NCBI RefSeq assembly: GCF_010671925.1
Contig: NZ_JAAHIH010000005.1
Span: 124,001 to 188,000 of the forward strand
From: Moorena sp. SIOASIH
Lineage (GTDB): Bacteria > Cyanobacteriota > Cyanobacteriia > Cyanobacteriales > Coleofasciculaceae
Direction: 5' to 3'
Length of the DNA stretch: 64,000 nucleotides
Below, one piece after another: positions 50,083 to 59,120 of the stretch (the first letter of the stretch is position 1; the number at the start of each line of letters is the position of its first letter). Under the pieces are notes generated by a model. That model saw only the letters and a list, made by a program, of their open reading frames with translations, was not told the DNA's origin and did not search any database. Both the position numbers and the translations under genes were made by a program.

Positions 50083-51621
50083 ATGTCATTTATTTCGATT
50101 ACCTACAGCTGTTTCTTGCTAGCAGTTTTGGGAATCTACTGGTTGGTGCAACGTTCTACAGCTGCCACAGGTTCTCCCAAACTAAAACTTTTGGTTTTAT
50201 TAATTAGCAGTCTAATCTTTTATGCTTCACTACAAATCCAATACATTCCCCTGTTGGTATTGATTACCCTAATTAATTTTTACTTTGGACAAGCACTTGG
50301 GGCGAATACAGTTCCTGGTTCCCATGCTACTAATTATCATCTCTCCAATGAAGAATGGCTATTGGCTGATAGTTTTTGGAATAACCGACGGTCAAGACTA
50401 TTGTGGCTAGGGATATTCCTAAATGTTATCTTTTTGCTGGGCTTCAAGTATATTCCTTTTCTCTTGTCAAATTTGGCAGTAATCCTCAACTTTTCCCTTG
50501 CCCAAGATGGGGCTAATTGGATTAAGGATAACTTAATTGTTCCTCTAGGAATCTCGTTTTTTATCTTTGAGGGCATTGCTTATATCATTGATGTCTATCG
50601 TGGTGCTCCTGCCACTCGTAATCTACTACAGTTTGCTGCTTATAAGTTGTTTTTTCCTAAACTGATTTCTGGTCCAATTACTCGTTATCATCCGTTTGCT
50701 CTTGAACTTAAAACCTTACAATTTCCAAGTCTTGACCGAGCAACAGAAGGACTTTGGTTGATTACATCTGGTGCGATTAAAAAGGCACTGTTAGCCGACC
50801 ACATCGGTATTTTTGTTGATTTGTGTTTTGGTAATATAGAACGGGCTGGTAGTGGAGATTTATGGTTAGCTATCTTTGCCTACGGTTTACAACTCTATTT
50901 CGATTTCAGCGGCTATGTAGACATTGCCCGTGGTAGTGCAGTGTTACTGGGCATTAATCTTCCAGAAAACTTTGATTTTCCCTATTTCAGTATCAGCATT
51001 GCGGATTTCTGGCGTCGCTGGCACATCACTCTAGGGGATTGGATCCGTAACTATCTCTACTTTCCCTTGGGCGGTTCCCGTAAAGGGGTTGCTCGTACCT
51101 GCGTTAACTTATTCATTGTAATGGTCATTATTGGTATCTGGCATGGAGCAGCTTGGGGATTTGTGGCCTGGGGTGGCTTGCATGGTCTGGCGTTAGTTCT
51201 TCATCGCTTGACCGAAGCTTTCTGTGAAAATAGAGATGGGATAAAACGTTGGTGGCAAAGTTGGTCAGGGGTCTTGGTCAGCTGGTTTTTGACCCAATTT
51301 ATGGTGTTTACTGCCTGGATTTTTTTCCGCATCCCCAATCTCAAACAAGCCAGTTTAGTCATCCAGAATCTCTGGAGTCACCCAGCTGACATCCAATTTT
51401 CTCAAAAAGTCTACTTAACCGCTATTGGTATGGAACGCTTCTGGGTGGTTCTCCTGTTAGTTAGCTTAGCAGCCTCAATGGCTGGGGTTTACAGTATCCG
51501 AAGGGGTCTGAAATTACAACTCAACTGGCCGGTGAAGTTGTTGTTGGTGCCAGTAGGTCTCTACGTAGTTTGGTTGTTTGCTCCTCAGAGTGGTCTCCCT
51601 TACATTTATTTCGATTTTTGA
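50083..51621 (+). CDS. MBOAT family O-acyltransferase (AlgI/DltB-like)
   Basis: The 512-residue polytopic membrane protein carries MBOAT signatures: LIVPLGISFFIFEGIAYIID (near 146-165), LYFDFSGYVDIARGSAVLLG (near 271-290), DFWRRWHITLGDWIRNYLYF and PLGGSRKG (near 305-335), and the active-site His in IGIWHGAAWGFVAWGGLHG (near 350-368). It would move acyl groups, usually acetyl, across the membrane to a surface polymer, completed by an SGNH partner. The DUF1574/SGNH gene immediately upstream, same direction, is a natural partner, although two MITEs now lie in the 487-bp gap. ATG 50083 is preceded by TTTATCTTT without a ribosome-binding site. Confidence 0.9.
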   Translation: MSFISITYSCFLLAVLGIYWLVQRSTAATGSPKLKLLVLLISSLIFYASLQIQYIPLLVLITLINFYFGQALGANTVPGSHATNYHLSNEEWLLADSFWNNRRSRLLWLGIFLNVIFLLGFKYIPFLLSNLAVILNFSLAQDGANWIKDNLIVPLGISFFIFEGIAYIIDVYRGAPATRNLLQFAAYKLFFPKLISGPITRYHPFALELKTLQFPSLDRATEGLWLITSGAIKKALLADHIGIFVDLCFGNIERAGSGDLWLAIFAYGLQLYFDFSGYVDIARGSAVLLGINLPENFDFPYFSISIADFWRRWHITLGDWIRNYLYFPLGGSRKGVARTCVNLFIVMVIIGIWHGAAWGFVAWGGLHGLALVLHRLTEAFCENRDGIKRWWQSWSGVLVSWFLTQFMVFTAWIFFRIPNLKQASLVIQNLWSHPADIQFSQKVYLTAIGMERFWVVLLLVSLAASMAGVYSIRRGLKLQLNWPVKLLLVPVGLYVVWLFAPQSGLPYIYFDF

Positions 51622-51792
51622 AGTTACTTAAATAAAGATTAATTAAAGCAAATAAATGTGTAATTAATTTAAAAAATGCAAAATAAACCAAGTAAAAATT
51701 TCGTTGATATTAAGAAATATCAAAAAAAGTGGAGATTCAAGATTAGTGTTAATAGTATTAATTATAAGCCAAGGCAAGAAGACTATTCTCTT

Positions 51793-51836
51793 GGTGCGCG
51801 TTCACGCTTGTCGGTAAACCCGACCGGGGTCGCACC
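51793..51836. repeat. GGTGCG...GGGTCGCACC palindromic repeat, copy 4 (upstream of psbA)
   Basis: A 44-bp unit, ends GGTGCG and CGCACC, with inner CGGT/ACCG. It ends 48 bp before the psbA start codon, so it lies in the 5' leader or promoter. Confidence 0.65.
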
Positions 51837-51884
51837 GCATCTTCACCTTGGGCAATTTCCGTTAATTGCCATAATATTTGAACC

Positions 51885-52967
51885 ATGACAACTACATTAA
51901 GAGGTCGTGAAAGCGGCAATCTTTGGGATCGGTTTTGCAACTGGATCACTTCCACCAATAACCGCCTCTACGTGGGCTGGTTCGGTGTTTTGATGATCCC
52001 TTGCTTGCTAACCGCTACCATCTGCTTTATCATAGCCTTCATCGCTGCTCCTCCGGTGGACATCGACGGTATCCGTGAACCGGTGGCTGGCTCTCTGATC
52101 TACGGTAACAACATCATTTCTGGTGCGGTTGTACCTTCCTCAAATGCGATAGGCTTGCACTTCTACCCGATTTGGGAAGCCGCTTCCTTGGATGAATGGT
52201 TATACAACGGTGGCCCTTACCAGCTGATTGTGTTCCACTTCCTAGTTGGCATCTTCTGCTGGATGGGTCGTCAGTGGGAGCTGAGCTATCGTCTGGGTAT
52301 GCGTCCTTGGATTTGCGTAGCTTACAGTGCCCCTGTGGCTGCTGCTACCTCTGTTTTCCTGATCTATCCCATTGGTCAAGGCAGTTTCTCTGATGGCATG
52401 CCTCTGGGAATCAGTGGTACCTTCAACTTCATGTTCGTATTCCAAGCAGAGCACAACATCCTGATGCACCCCTTCCACATGCTTGGTGTAGCTGGTGTAT
52501 TTGGTGGTGCGCTGTTTAGTGCGATGCACGGTTCTCTGGTGACGTCTTCTCTGGTTCGTGAGACTACCGAAATCGAGTCTCAGAACTATGGTTACAAGTT
52601 CGGTCAAGAAGAAGAAACCTACAACATCGTTGCTGCTCACGGTTACTTTGGCCGTTTGATCTTCCAGTATGCTAGCTTCAACAACAGCCGTTCCTTGCAC
52701 TTCTTCTTGGGTGCTTGGCCAGTGGTTGGCATCTGGTTTACTGCTTTGGGTATTAGCACTATGGCCTTCAACCTGAACGGCTTCAACTTCAACCAGTCAG
52801 TGCTCGATTCTCAAGGTCACGTAGTCAACACCTGGGCTGATGTGCTGAACCGGGCTAACTTGGGCTTTGAAGTGATGCACGAGCGTAATGCTCACAACTT
52901 CCCCCTCGATTTGGCTGCTGCTGAGGTGGCTCCAGTTGCTGTGAGTGCTCCTATCATCAATGGTTAA
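51885..52967 (+). CDS. psbA: Photosystem II reaction-centre protein D1
   Basis: The 360-residue protein carries all functional residues by count: Tyr161, Asp170, His190, His198, His215, His252, Ser264, His332, Glu333, His337, Asp342 and Ala344. The processing site after Ala344 leaves a 16-residue C-terminal extension to be removed by CtpA. Position 130 is Gln, as in the low-light/standard D1:1 type rather than the high-light D1:2 Glu form; position 147 is Tyr. Position 126, normally Tyr next to pheophytin, is Trp here (FCWMGRQ). D1 binds P680 chlorophylls, pheophytin, QB and the Mn cluster in the thylakoid membrane. A strong terminator follows. No ribosome-binding site precedes ATG 51885, and a dispersed repeat sits 48 bp upstream. 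Confidence 0.97.
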   Translation: MTTTLRGRESGNLWDRFCNWITSTNNRLYVGWFGVLMIPCLLTATICFIIAFIAAPPVDIDGIREPVAGSLIYGNNIISGAVVPSSNAIGLHFYPIWEAASLDEWLYNGGPYQLIVFHFLVGIFCWMGRQWELSYRLGMRPWICVAYSAPVAAATSVFLIYPIGQGSFSDGMPLGISGTFNFMFVFQAEHNILMHPFHMLGVAGVFGGALFSAMHGSLVTSSLVRETTEIESQNYGYKFGQEEETYNIVAAHGYFGRLIFQYASFNNSRSLHFFLGAWPVVGIWFTALGISTMAFNLNGFNFNQSVLDSQGHVVNTWADVLNRANLGFEVMHERNAHNFPLDLAAAEVAPVAVSAPIING

Positions 52968-53012
52968 TCTTGACCCGGGAAAGAGGCGCGAGCGATCGCA
53001 CCTCTTACAATC

Positions 53013-53046
53013 AAGCGTTCTTCTGTAAGGAAGGGCGCTTTTTTTG
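53013..53046 (+). terminator. Rho-independent terminator of psbA
   Basis: AGCGTTCTTC (53014-53023) pairs (two G-U) with GAAGGGCGCT (53030-53039), followed by a T-run to 53045. It lies 46 bp after the psbA stop. Confidence 0.8.
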
Positions 53047-53624
53047 TAGGAAGGAGCCGCAAGTGCCAAACTTGATGGGGCGGAATGTGGGTACTCATAC
53101 CAAGTTGCGGTCAAACATACAACTTTCTCTTCCCCCAATTTCCCCATCTCCCCATATTCCCCTCCTGGGAGGGGTTAGGGGCTCACAAGGGTAGGTTTTT
53201 TACATTTGGGCGAGTACGTACTGGAATTGGTTATAAAGAACTCAAAATATGTCGGAAAATCTACAATAATTTGCACCGATTACCGACCCATCTCCCCATT
53301 ACCCATTACCCATTACCCATTACCTATTACCTATCTCCAAAGTAAAAAACCTACCCCCCACACCCTACCCCCCACACCCGGTCACCCCGCGCCTCACGTC
53401 TTTGTTAAAAACCTACTCTTATGAGGGGGTTAGGGGTGGGTTCCCATCTCCCGATCTCCCCATCTCCCGATCTCCCCATCTCCCTATCCAACCAATCTAC
53501 TATCTTTGAATACAACTCGGTATCAGGCACTAGCACTCTATCAAAAGGGGCACATCGAACCGATAGGATAGTAGTAATGCTGCAATAATATAAGCTTTAT
53601 ACAAGACTTGAGAGAGAACGCTGT
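53047..53624. other. Simple-repeat spacer between psbA and ccsA
   Basis: About 580 bp, C/T-rich on this strand. Short tandem units include CCCATTA (near 53296-53325) and CCCGATCTCC/CCCATCTCC (near 53445-53490). Several short frames cross it but all are made of these repeats. The ccsA promoter is probably in the last 100 bp. Confidence 0.55.
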
Positions 53625-54719
53625 ATGGATCTGGTTACACTCCAGAACAAATTAGATAATATTGCCTTTTTCGTCCTGTTTGTGACGATGTTAATTTACT
53701 GGGTAGGAGCCGCTTTTCCTAAAATCCCTTATTTGTCAGCCTTAGGAACATCAGGCATGGCAACCGCCAACCTTTGCACTGCTACCCTACTCGGAGCAAG
53801 ATGGCTAGAGGCGGGCTACTTCCCGATCAGTAATCTCTATGAATCCCTGTTTTTCCTAACCTGGGGAATTACCACAGTTCATCTAATTGCTGAAAACATG
53901 AGTCGCAGCCGATTGGTAGGGGTGGCTACTGCACCAGTGGCAATGGGAATTACCGCCTTTGCCGCTCTATCCCTACCACCAGACATGCAGGAAAGTGCTC
54001 CATTGGTACCTGCTCTGAAATCCAATTGGTTAATGATGCATGTTAGTATCATGATGCTCAGTTACGCCACCCTGATGGTGGGTTCCCTGGTAGCGATCGC
54101 ATTTTTAGTGATTACCCGTGGTCAGAACGTGGAACTGCGGGGGAGTTCTGTCGGCACTGGTGGCTATCGCAGCAAGACTAACTTACCAAATAACTTACCA
54201 AGGAATTCCAATTTTAAACTACAGCGCACCGGTAATCAACCAATTTCTCAGCCTCTAGTTACCTCTGATACCTCATCCCCTTTAGCTGAAGTGGGACAGA
54301 GTAATGCAGCTAGTACTACAGCAGTGCTGGATTTAGTCACTACCCCCGACTCACCTCTACCATCGGTATCCACAGCACCCACCCTCTCACCCCAGAGGCT
54401 AAATATTGCCGACACTCTCGATAATATCAGCTATCGTATTATTGGGCTGGGATTTCCTCTGCTCACCATTGGGATTATTGCCGGTGCCGTTTGGGCAAAC
54501 GAGGCTTGGGGTTCATACTGGAGTTGGGACCCAAAAGAAACCTGGGCATTAATTACCTGGCTAGTGTTTGCTGCCTATCTCCATGCCCGCATTACCCGTG
54601 GCTGGCAAGGACGCCGACCAGCAATTTTGGCAGGAACAGGACTTCTAGTTGTCTGGGTTTGCTATCTAGGAGTCAATCTATTGGGTAAAGGCTTACATTC
54701 CTACGGCTGGTTCTTCTAA
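53625..54719 (+). CDS. ccsA: Cytochrome c biogenesis protein CcsA (System II heme lyase subunit)
   Basis: The 364-residue polytopic protein carries the WWD-type heme-handling motif WGSYWSWDPKETWALITWLV (near residue 295-314) and the conserved His residues in the flanking helices (LMMHVSIMMLSYATL near 140; AAYLHARITRGW; GKGLHSYGWFF at the C-terminus). With Ccs1 it delivers and attaches heme to c-type apocytochromes on the lumenal side of thylakoids. The gene is often annotated ccsB in cyanobacteria and ccsA in plastids. A low-complexity insert of about 90 residues (about 170-260, Ser/Thr/Pro/Asn-rich) separates the two halves, longer than in plastid homologues. Length is otherwise normal. Confidence 0.92.
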   Translation: MDLVTLQNKLDNIAFFVLFVTMLIYWVGAAFPKIPYLSALGTSGMATANLCTATLLGARWLEAGYFPISNLYESLFFLTWGITTVHLIAENMSRSRLVGVATAPVAMGITAFAALSLPPDMQESAPLVPALKSNWLMMHVSIMMLSYATLMVGSLVAIAFLVITRGQNVELRGSSVGTGGYRSKTNLPNNLPRNSNFKLQRTGNQPISQPLVTSDTSSPLAEVGQSNAASTTAVLDLVTTPDSPLPSVSTAPTLSPQRLNIADTLDNISYRIIGLGFPLLTIGIIAGAVWANEAWGSYWSWDPKETWALITWLVFAAYLHARITRGWQGRRPAILAGTGLLVVWVCYLGVNLLGKGLHSYGWFF

Positions 54720-54920
54720 GAACTATATATTTCCGTGATTGAGTGCATGCCCTAAATTGCTTCTACTGAAAACCCGCTTTAATGCCTAGAGGTATCGGGG
54801 AATTAACCCTAGGAAACCCACCTTTGGCTAAAAGGAATAGTTAGTTCAATGGTTGGGCAATGAAACTCCTGCCCTCTAGGCATGGAAGCTTATCGAAAAG
54901 TTTGATCGGGGAAAATAGTC

Positions 54921-55985
54921 GTGGATAATCAGTTCAAGCCACTCGCTGTTGGTGAAGTACTATCAGTGGATGAATCTGCTCAAATCTTTATTGGTAACCG
55001 TACCTTTAGGGTCGGTGAATTCTTAGTTGCTATCAAAAAGAAATTGGTAGAAGTTTTAGGGGATGAATGGACTCCAGAACAGGAAAGTTGGTTTAGCGAA
55101 TCGGGTATTCCCTGTGAAGTGTTGCAATTTGCTGCTAATGACTGGCAGCAAGGCAAGGTAAGACTTAATCTAGAATTTTGCCTTGTCGAGACTCAGGATA
55201 AAGTTGATGATATATCAGCTATTGGTGGTGAAACATTGCAAAGCACATCAACCCAGGTAGCAGAACAGCCAGACCTTGCAGAGCCAGAAACTAGCAATGA
55301 TTCTGGATTGGAGCTTGGAGTTGGAGCAGCCACAGCCGCTGTGACTGCTACTGGAATATCAGTAGCTGAAGCACTGGAGGAAGATGCTTCAACTGCTATC
55401 TCGGATGAGATCACACTGAAACCAACACTTGATGCAGATGAAGACATTGCTCTCGAACAAACCCCAACCAGTCAAGAAGATGAGTTTGATTTAGGAGACT
55501 TTTCCGATAGTCAGGAAAGTGAAGAAGATATTAGTTTCGAACAAACCCCAACCAATCAAGAAGATGAGTTTGATTTAGGAGACTTTTCCGAAAGTCAGGA
55601 AAGTGAAGAAGATATTGGTTTCGAACAAACCCCAAGCAGTCAAGAAGATGAGTTTGATTTAGGAGACTTTTCCGATAGTGAGGAAGATATTGGTTTCGAA
55701 CAAACCCCAACCAATCAAGAAGATGAGTTTGATTTAGGAGAATTTTCCGATAGTGCGGAAGATATAGAGTTCGTAGAATCACCGACAGCAGCGGAAGAAG
55801 ATTTGCTGGATTTGTCAGCAGTATCAACAGACAGTAGTAATGATTTTGATCTCGGTGAAATGTCTGATGATAGTGATGAAGACATGTTTCAACTGGACGA
55901 TATTTCCTTTGATGAAGAATCAGAAAACGGTGATGATAATTCCCTAATGGATGATGTCTGGCAAGAAATGAATGAGCTTAAATAA
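54921..55985 (+). CDS. KGK-domain protein with acidic tandem repeats
   Basis: The 354-residue protein starts at GTG 54921 (GGGGAAAA upstream). Residues 1-90 look like the cyanobacterial KGK domain: VLSVDESAQIFIGNRTFRVG near 14-33, then WTPEQESWFSESGIPCEVLQ, ending QGKVRLNLEFC, in which Gln replaces the first Lys of the KGK tripeptide. The rest is strongly acidic. It has about four to five tandem copies of a roughly 23-28-residue unit (EDIGFEQTPTNQEDEFDLG type, near 175-290), also near-perfect at DNA level (84-bp and 66-bp periods, 55440-55770). The C-terminus is Asp/Ser-rich. Function of the family is unknown; a protein-interaction or ion-binding role is a guess. Confidence 0.72.
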   Translation: MDNQFKPLAVGEVLSVDESAQIFIGNRTFRVGEFLVAIKKKLVEVLGDEWTPEQESWFSESGIPCEVLQFAANDWQQGKVRLNLEFCLVETQDKVDDISAIGGETLQSTSTQVAEQPDLAEPETSNDSGLELGVGAATAAVTATGISVAEALEEDASTAISDEITLKPTLDADEDIALEQTPTSQEDEFDLGDFSDSQESEEDISFEQTPTNQEDEFDLGDFSESQESEEDIGFEQTPSSQEDEFDLGDFSDSEEDIGFEQTPTNQEDEFDLGEFSDSAEDIEFVESPTAAEEDLLDLSAVSTDSSNDFDLGEMSDDSDEDMFQLDDISFDEESENGDDNSLMDDVWQEMNELK

Positions 55986-56168
55986 GCTTAAATAATAGTC
56001 TATTGGTAAATGTTTTGGTAAATGTTGACATGGGAGCATCGTAGTGAACACGCCGATTTCAAAGCTTTCAAGAACCTTGAGGGTTTAGGATTTATAGGAT
56101 TCTAGGGTATCTATGACCTACAAAATTCAAAATGTCAAAGTTTTGGATAACTATTCATAACAACTCTA

Positions 56169-57182
56169 ATGTCTGAGATACCGAGTTGGACACCTCTTCA
56201 TGCACGGCTACATAGAACCCTGCGGCAAAAGAAGCTACTACCCAAGAATCAGCAGGTTTTAGTAGCCGTATCCGGTGGGCAGGATTCCCTTTGCCTAACC
56301 AAACTACTCCTAGATTTACAGCCCAAGTGGAAATGGCAGCTAGGAATCGCCCACTGTGACCACCGTTGGCCCTATGATGAGGGAATTTCCCTTCATGTAC
56401 AGCAAATTGCTCAAAGTTGGGGGCTTCCATTTCATCTACGAACCGCCCCTGAAGTGACAAAGAGCGAATCAGCAGCGCGGCAGTGGCGTTATCAAGCCCT
56501 GATTGACATTGCCCAAACTCAAGGTTATCCCACTGTTGTCACTGGTCACACAAAAAGCGATCGCGCTGAAACAGTCCTCTATAACCTGATAAGAGGTTCA
56601 GGGACTGATGGCTTGCAAGCTTTGACCTGGGAACGACCTCTTGCTCCTGGAGTACGTCTGGTGCGTCCCCTACTTGAGACATCCCGTAGCGAAACTCTCC
56701 AGTTTTGCGAGCAGCAGCAACTTTCTATTTGGGTGGATGCTTACAATCAAGACCTTAACTATGCCCGTAACCGTATCCGCCAAGAGCTAATACCCTATAT
56801 AAAAACCCATTTCAACCCACAAGTTGAGACAGCCTTGTCCCAAATTGCTGAAATCTTGCGAGCAGACGTGGAATATCTGGAAAACACTGCTGAGCAAATC
56901 CAAAAACAAGCCATGGCAGTACCTAGTTTAGAGGAAGATCCTGGTAGCAATAGCCCTCCACGATTAAATCGTCTGGTATTACAGCAAGCTCCCCTAGCTT
57001 TGCAACGTCGTGTGATTCGGAAGTTCCTTCAGGAAAACCAAACCAAAGCCCTCAGCTTTGAGCAAATCGAAGCCGTGACTGGTTTAATTGCTGCTCCCAA
57101 CCGCTCTCGAACGTCATCCTTTCCTGGTGGAGTAACAGCCTTGGTAGAAGAGGAATGGATTATTCTTAATACTGAAGTATGA
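56169..57182 (+). CDS. tilS: tRNA(Ile)-lysidine synthase
   Basis: The 337-residue protein has the PP-loop ATP pyrophosphatase motif VAVSGGQDSLCLTKLLLDL (near residues 32-50), GIAHCDHRWP (near 60), and the TGHTKSDRAETVLYNLIRGSG block (near 133-153). The enzyme attaches lysine to C34 of the CAU-anticodon isoleucine tRNA so it reads AUA. The length matches the short TilS form with an N-terminal catalytic domain and a helical C-terminal region (NRLVLQQAPLALQRRVIRKF) but no long C-terminal extension. It is essential in most bacteria. The ATG at 56169 lies in an A/T-rich context without a clear ribosome-binding site. Confidence 0.94.
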   Translation: MSEIPSWTPLHARLHRTLRQKKLLPKNQQVLVAVSGGQDSLCLTKLLLDLQPKWKWQLGIAHCDHRWPYDEGISLHVQQIAQSWGLPFHLRTAPEVTKSESAARQWRYQALIDIAQTQGYPTVVTGHTKSDRAETVLYNLIRGSGTDGLQALTWERPLAPGVRLVRPLLETSRSETLQFCEQQQLSIWVDAYNQDLNYARNRIRQELIPYIKTHFNPQVETALSQIAEILRADVEYLENTAEQIQKQAMAVPSLEEDPGSNSPPRLNRLVLQQAPLALQRRVIRKFLQENQTKALSFEQIEAVTGLIAAPNRSRTSSFPGGVTALVEEEWIILNTEV

Positions 57183-57248
57183 AGTATTAAGTATTAAGTA
57201 TTAAGTATGAAACACTTCTATCTCTTAGTTTCCGAGAAATTTTTCTCC

Positions 57249-57338
57249 TTCAACCTACCCTACAACGAATACGGGGCGAACAACATTCAACCTTTAACAT
57301 TCAACCTACCCTACACCGAATACGGGGCGAACAACATT
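57249..57338. repeat. Two copies of a 39-bp unit with 51-bp period between tilS and hmpF
   Basis: Copies 57249-57287 and 57300-57338 start TTCAACCTACCC and end GGCGAACAACATT with one mismatch. A short AGTATTA tandem run precedes them (near 57175-57207). It lies between two converging genes. Confidence 0.75.
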
Positions 57339-57356
57339 TAATATTAAACCTTAAAC

Positions 57357-59120
57357 CTAAGAAGCTGCCAACTCTGGAGATTGGCTTAAGCTACTGATGA
57401 TTTGGGATATTTGAGTGATCGCTTGTTGTTGAGAACCACCTGTTTTCTGGATGTGATTCAGAGCATTTGCGATCGCATCCAGCTTCTGTCGAATTTCATT
57501 GACACCATCTTGCAATGGCTGTAGGGTTTCTTCATAGAGATGAACTTTGCCCCAAAGTTGAGCGACCTTCACCTGATTGGAGAGCCAACTTTCCTCCCAA
57601 TTTTTTACCTGAGCCAGCTTAGCATCCTTTTCTTGGGTTTGTTGATTCATCAATTCTGCAGCTTGGCTAAGACTTTGGCGCATCTGTTCAATTTCTCGTT
57701 CTAGTTGTTGCAATTGATCTGACTGTTGTTTGCACTGTGCTTCTAGTTCGAGCAAAATTGGTTCTAAGTCAATTTTCTGGTTTTGTTGACCATTACTGTC
57801 CACAATTCCTTGCCGCAGTCGCAACACTCGTAGGTGCTGATTTAGAATTTCTTCTCGTTCCCATAGAGTCCGGCGTTGACCCACCAAGGTTCTGTCCAGC
57901 ATCTGGTAACGGTCTTGCTCATCTGCTAACTGGGTTTCTAGACTAATACGATCGTATTCACTAGCGACCCTAATCTGTTCTTGTAGTTCTTCAATCCCTT
58001 GGTGTTGGAGTGTTAGTTCTTCTTCTTGGTCATTGACGAAGCGTACAACTTTTTCCAAATCCTGCTGCAAATTCTGAACTATATCCTGTAACTCACCCAA
58101 GGGCATTTTTTCTAGTGCTGCAATATCCACCATTTGGCTAATCTTGACATCCCCTGATGTTGTTGCCATTCGAGCCAGTTCTTGGTATAATTCTTGCTGA
58201 GTTTGGAGTTGCAGACTCACCATCCTAGCTGATTCGAGCTTGATCTCTAGATTGGTTTGCTGCACTTGCATTTCCCGATTTGCCTGTTCACAGGATGCTT
58301 GTAATTGTTGTAACTTTTGGGTTTGATGTTGGACTTCCTCCCCGTGACCCTCAACGTCTGCTTCTAATTTTTCCGCTAATAGACGCTGTTCATTTAACTG
58401 CTGCCAGTGAGTATCCAACACCGACTGCTGATGCTTGACTACTTCCAAGGCTTGATTCAGTGGTTCCCAGACAGATTGTGTTGATTCTGCTCCTCCTGAT
58501 AAGCGATTGAGCAATTGCTGAATCACACCAGCCTGCTGAGCATCTAAACCAGCAGAGTAAGAACCCTCTGAAACTTGCTCTTGTAAGCGTAGCTGCTGTC
58601 CCCGGAGTTGTTCCCAAGCACCTTCGAGCTCCTTACTTTTACGCTCCAATTCTTGTCTGAGTTTAGCAGTTTCTGCCTCAGTAGTTTCCAGTTCTTGGCG
58701 TTGTTGCTCTATTCTGGAAAAATCCTCCTCCATCGTTTGCATCTGCTCAAGCCGCGCTTCCATTTCCATCTCGCGACGGTTGAGTTCTTGACTTTGATAG
58801 GTCAAAGATTGCTTCCACTGCTCAATTTCTTCTTCCTGGTTTTTTGACTTTTCTAGCAAGCGAGAGAAATTTTGCAATAGATTGACTAACCTTCCCCCCG
58901 CTGCCTCGATTGTCCCCTGTATTTGTCGATTCCCACTCAGGTTAACAATCACCAACGCACCATCACCAAAGTTATTGGCTTGTTCTGTCGGAAGCACTTC
59001 CTCCCCAGACACCTTATTCCAACTCTGGTCAGTCCGCTGAAAAGCCAGCAGTTTCAGTTCGGCCTGAGCTCTACCCATAAACCCAGTTTTCTGCTTTCTT
59101 ACCTCTGCGAGATACAGCAC
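57357..59120 (-). CDS. hmpF: Coiled-coil pilus/motility taxis protein, HmpF family
   Basis: The 587-residue protein has a short globular start (MLYLAEVRKQKTGFMGRAQ, then AELKLLAFQRTDQSWNK, residues 1-75) that matches the HmpF N-terminus. About 450 residues of Gln/Glu/Leu-rich coiled coil follow (for example EEEIEQWKQSLTYQSQELNR and LEREIEQMRQSLSQAAELMN). A short C-terminal segment ends SQPELAAS-like. HmpF localises to cell poles or junctions and promotes type IV pilus activity and gliding in filamentous cyanobacteria. The gene is divergent from the hmp/pix-type chemotaxis genes starting at 59905, the arrangement expected for a hmp locus. Confidence 0.82.
   Translation of the reverse strand: MLYLAEVRKQKTGFMGRAQAELKLLAFQRTDQSWNKVSGEEVLPTEQANNFGDGALVIVNLSGNRQIQGTIEAAGGRLVNLLQNFSRLLEKSKNQEEEIEQWKQSLTYQSQELNRREMEMEARLEQMQTMEEDFSRIEQQRQELETTEAETAKLRQELERKSKELEGAWEQLRGQQLRLQEQVSEGSYSAGLDAQQAGVIQQLLNRLSGGAESTQSVWEPLNQALEVVKHQQSVLDTHWQQLNEQRLLAEKLEADVEGHGEEVQHQTQKLQQLQASCEQANREMQVQQTNLEIKLESARMVSLQLQTQQELYQELARMATTSGDVKISQMVDIAALEKMPLGELQDIVQNLQQDLEKVVRFVNDQEEELTLQHQGIEELQEQIRVASEYDRISLETQLADEQDRYQMLDRTLVGQRRTLWEREEILNQHLRVLRLRQGIVDSNGQQNQKIDLEPILLELEAQCKQQSDQLQQLEREIEQMRQSLSQAAELMNQQTQEKDAKLAQVKNWEESWLSNQVKVAQLWGKVHLYEETLQPLQDGVNEIRQKLDAIANALNHIQKTGGSQQQAITQISQIISSLSQSPELAAS

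Noticed and set aside
51676..51888. 70-codon forward frame upstream of psbA
   Set aside because: It runs through the GGTGCG repeat and overlaps the psbA start; composition is that of A/T-rich leader.
52242..52700. 152-codon reverse-strand frame inside psbA
   Set aside because: It is the antisense of highly conserved D1 codons and has no protein-like features of its own.
53296..53490. C/T-rich repeats resembling a CRISPR or coding region
   Set aside because: Unit lengths are 7-17 bp without unique spacers, and the frames crossing them are pure repeat translation.
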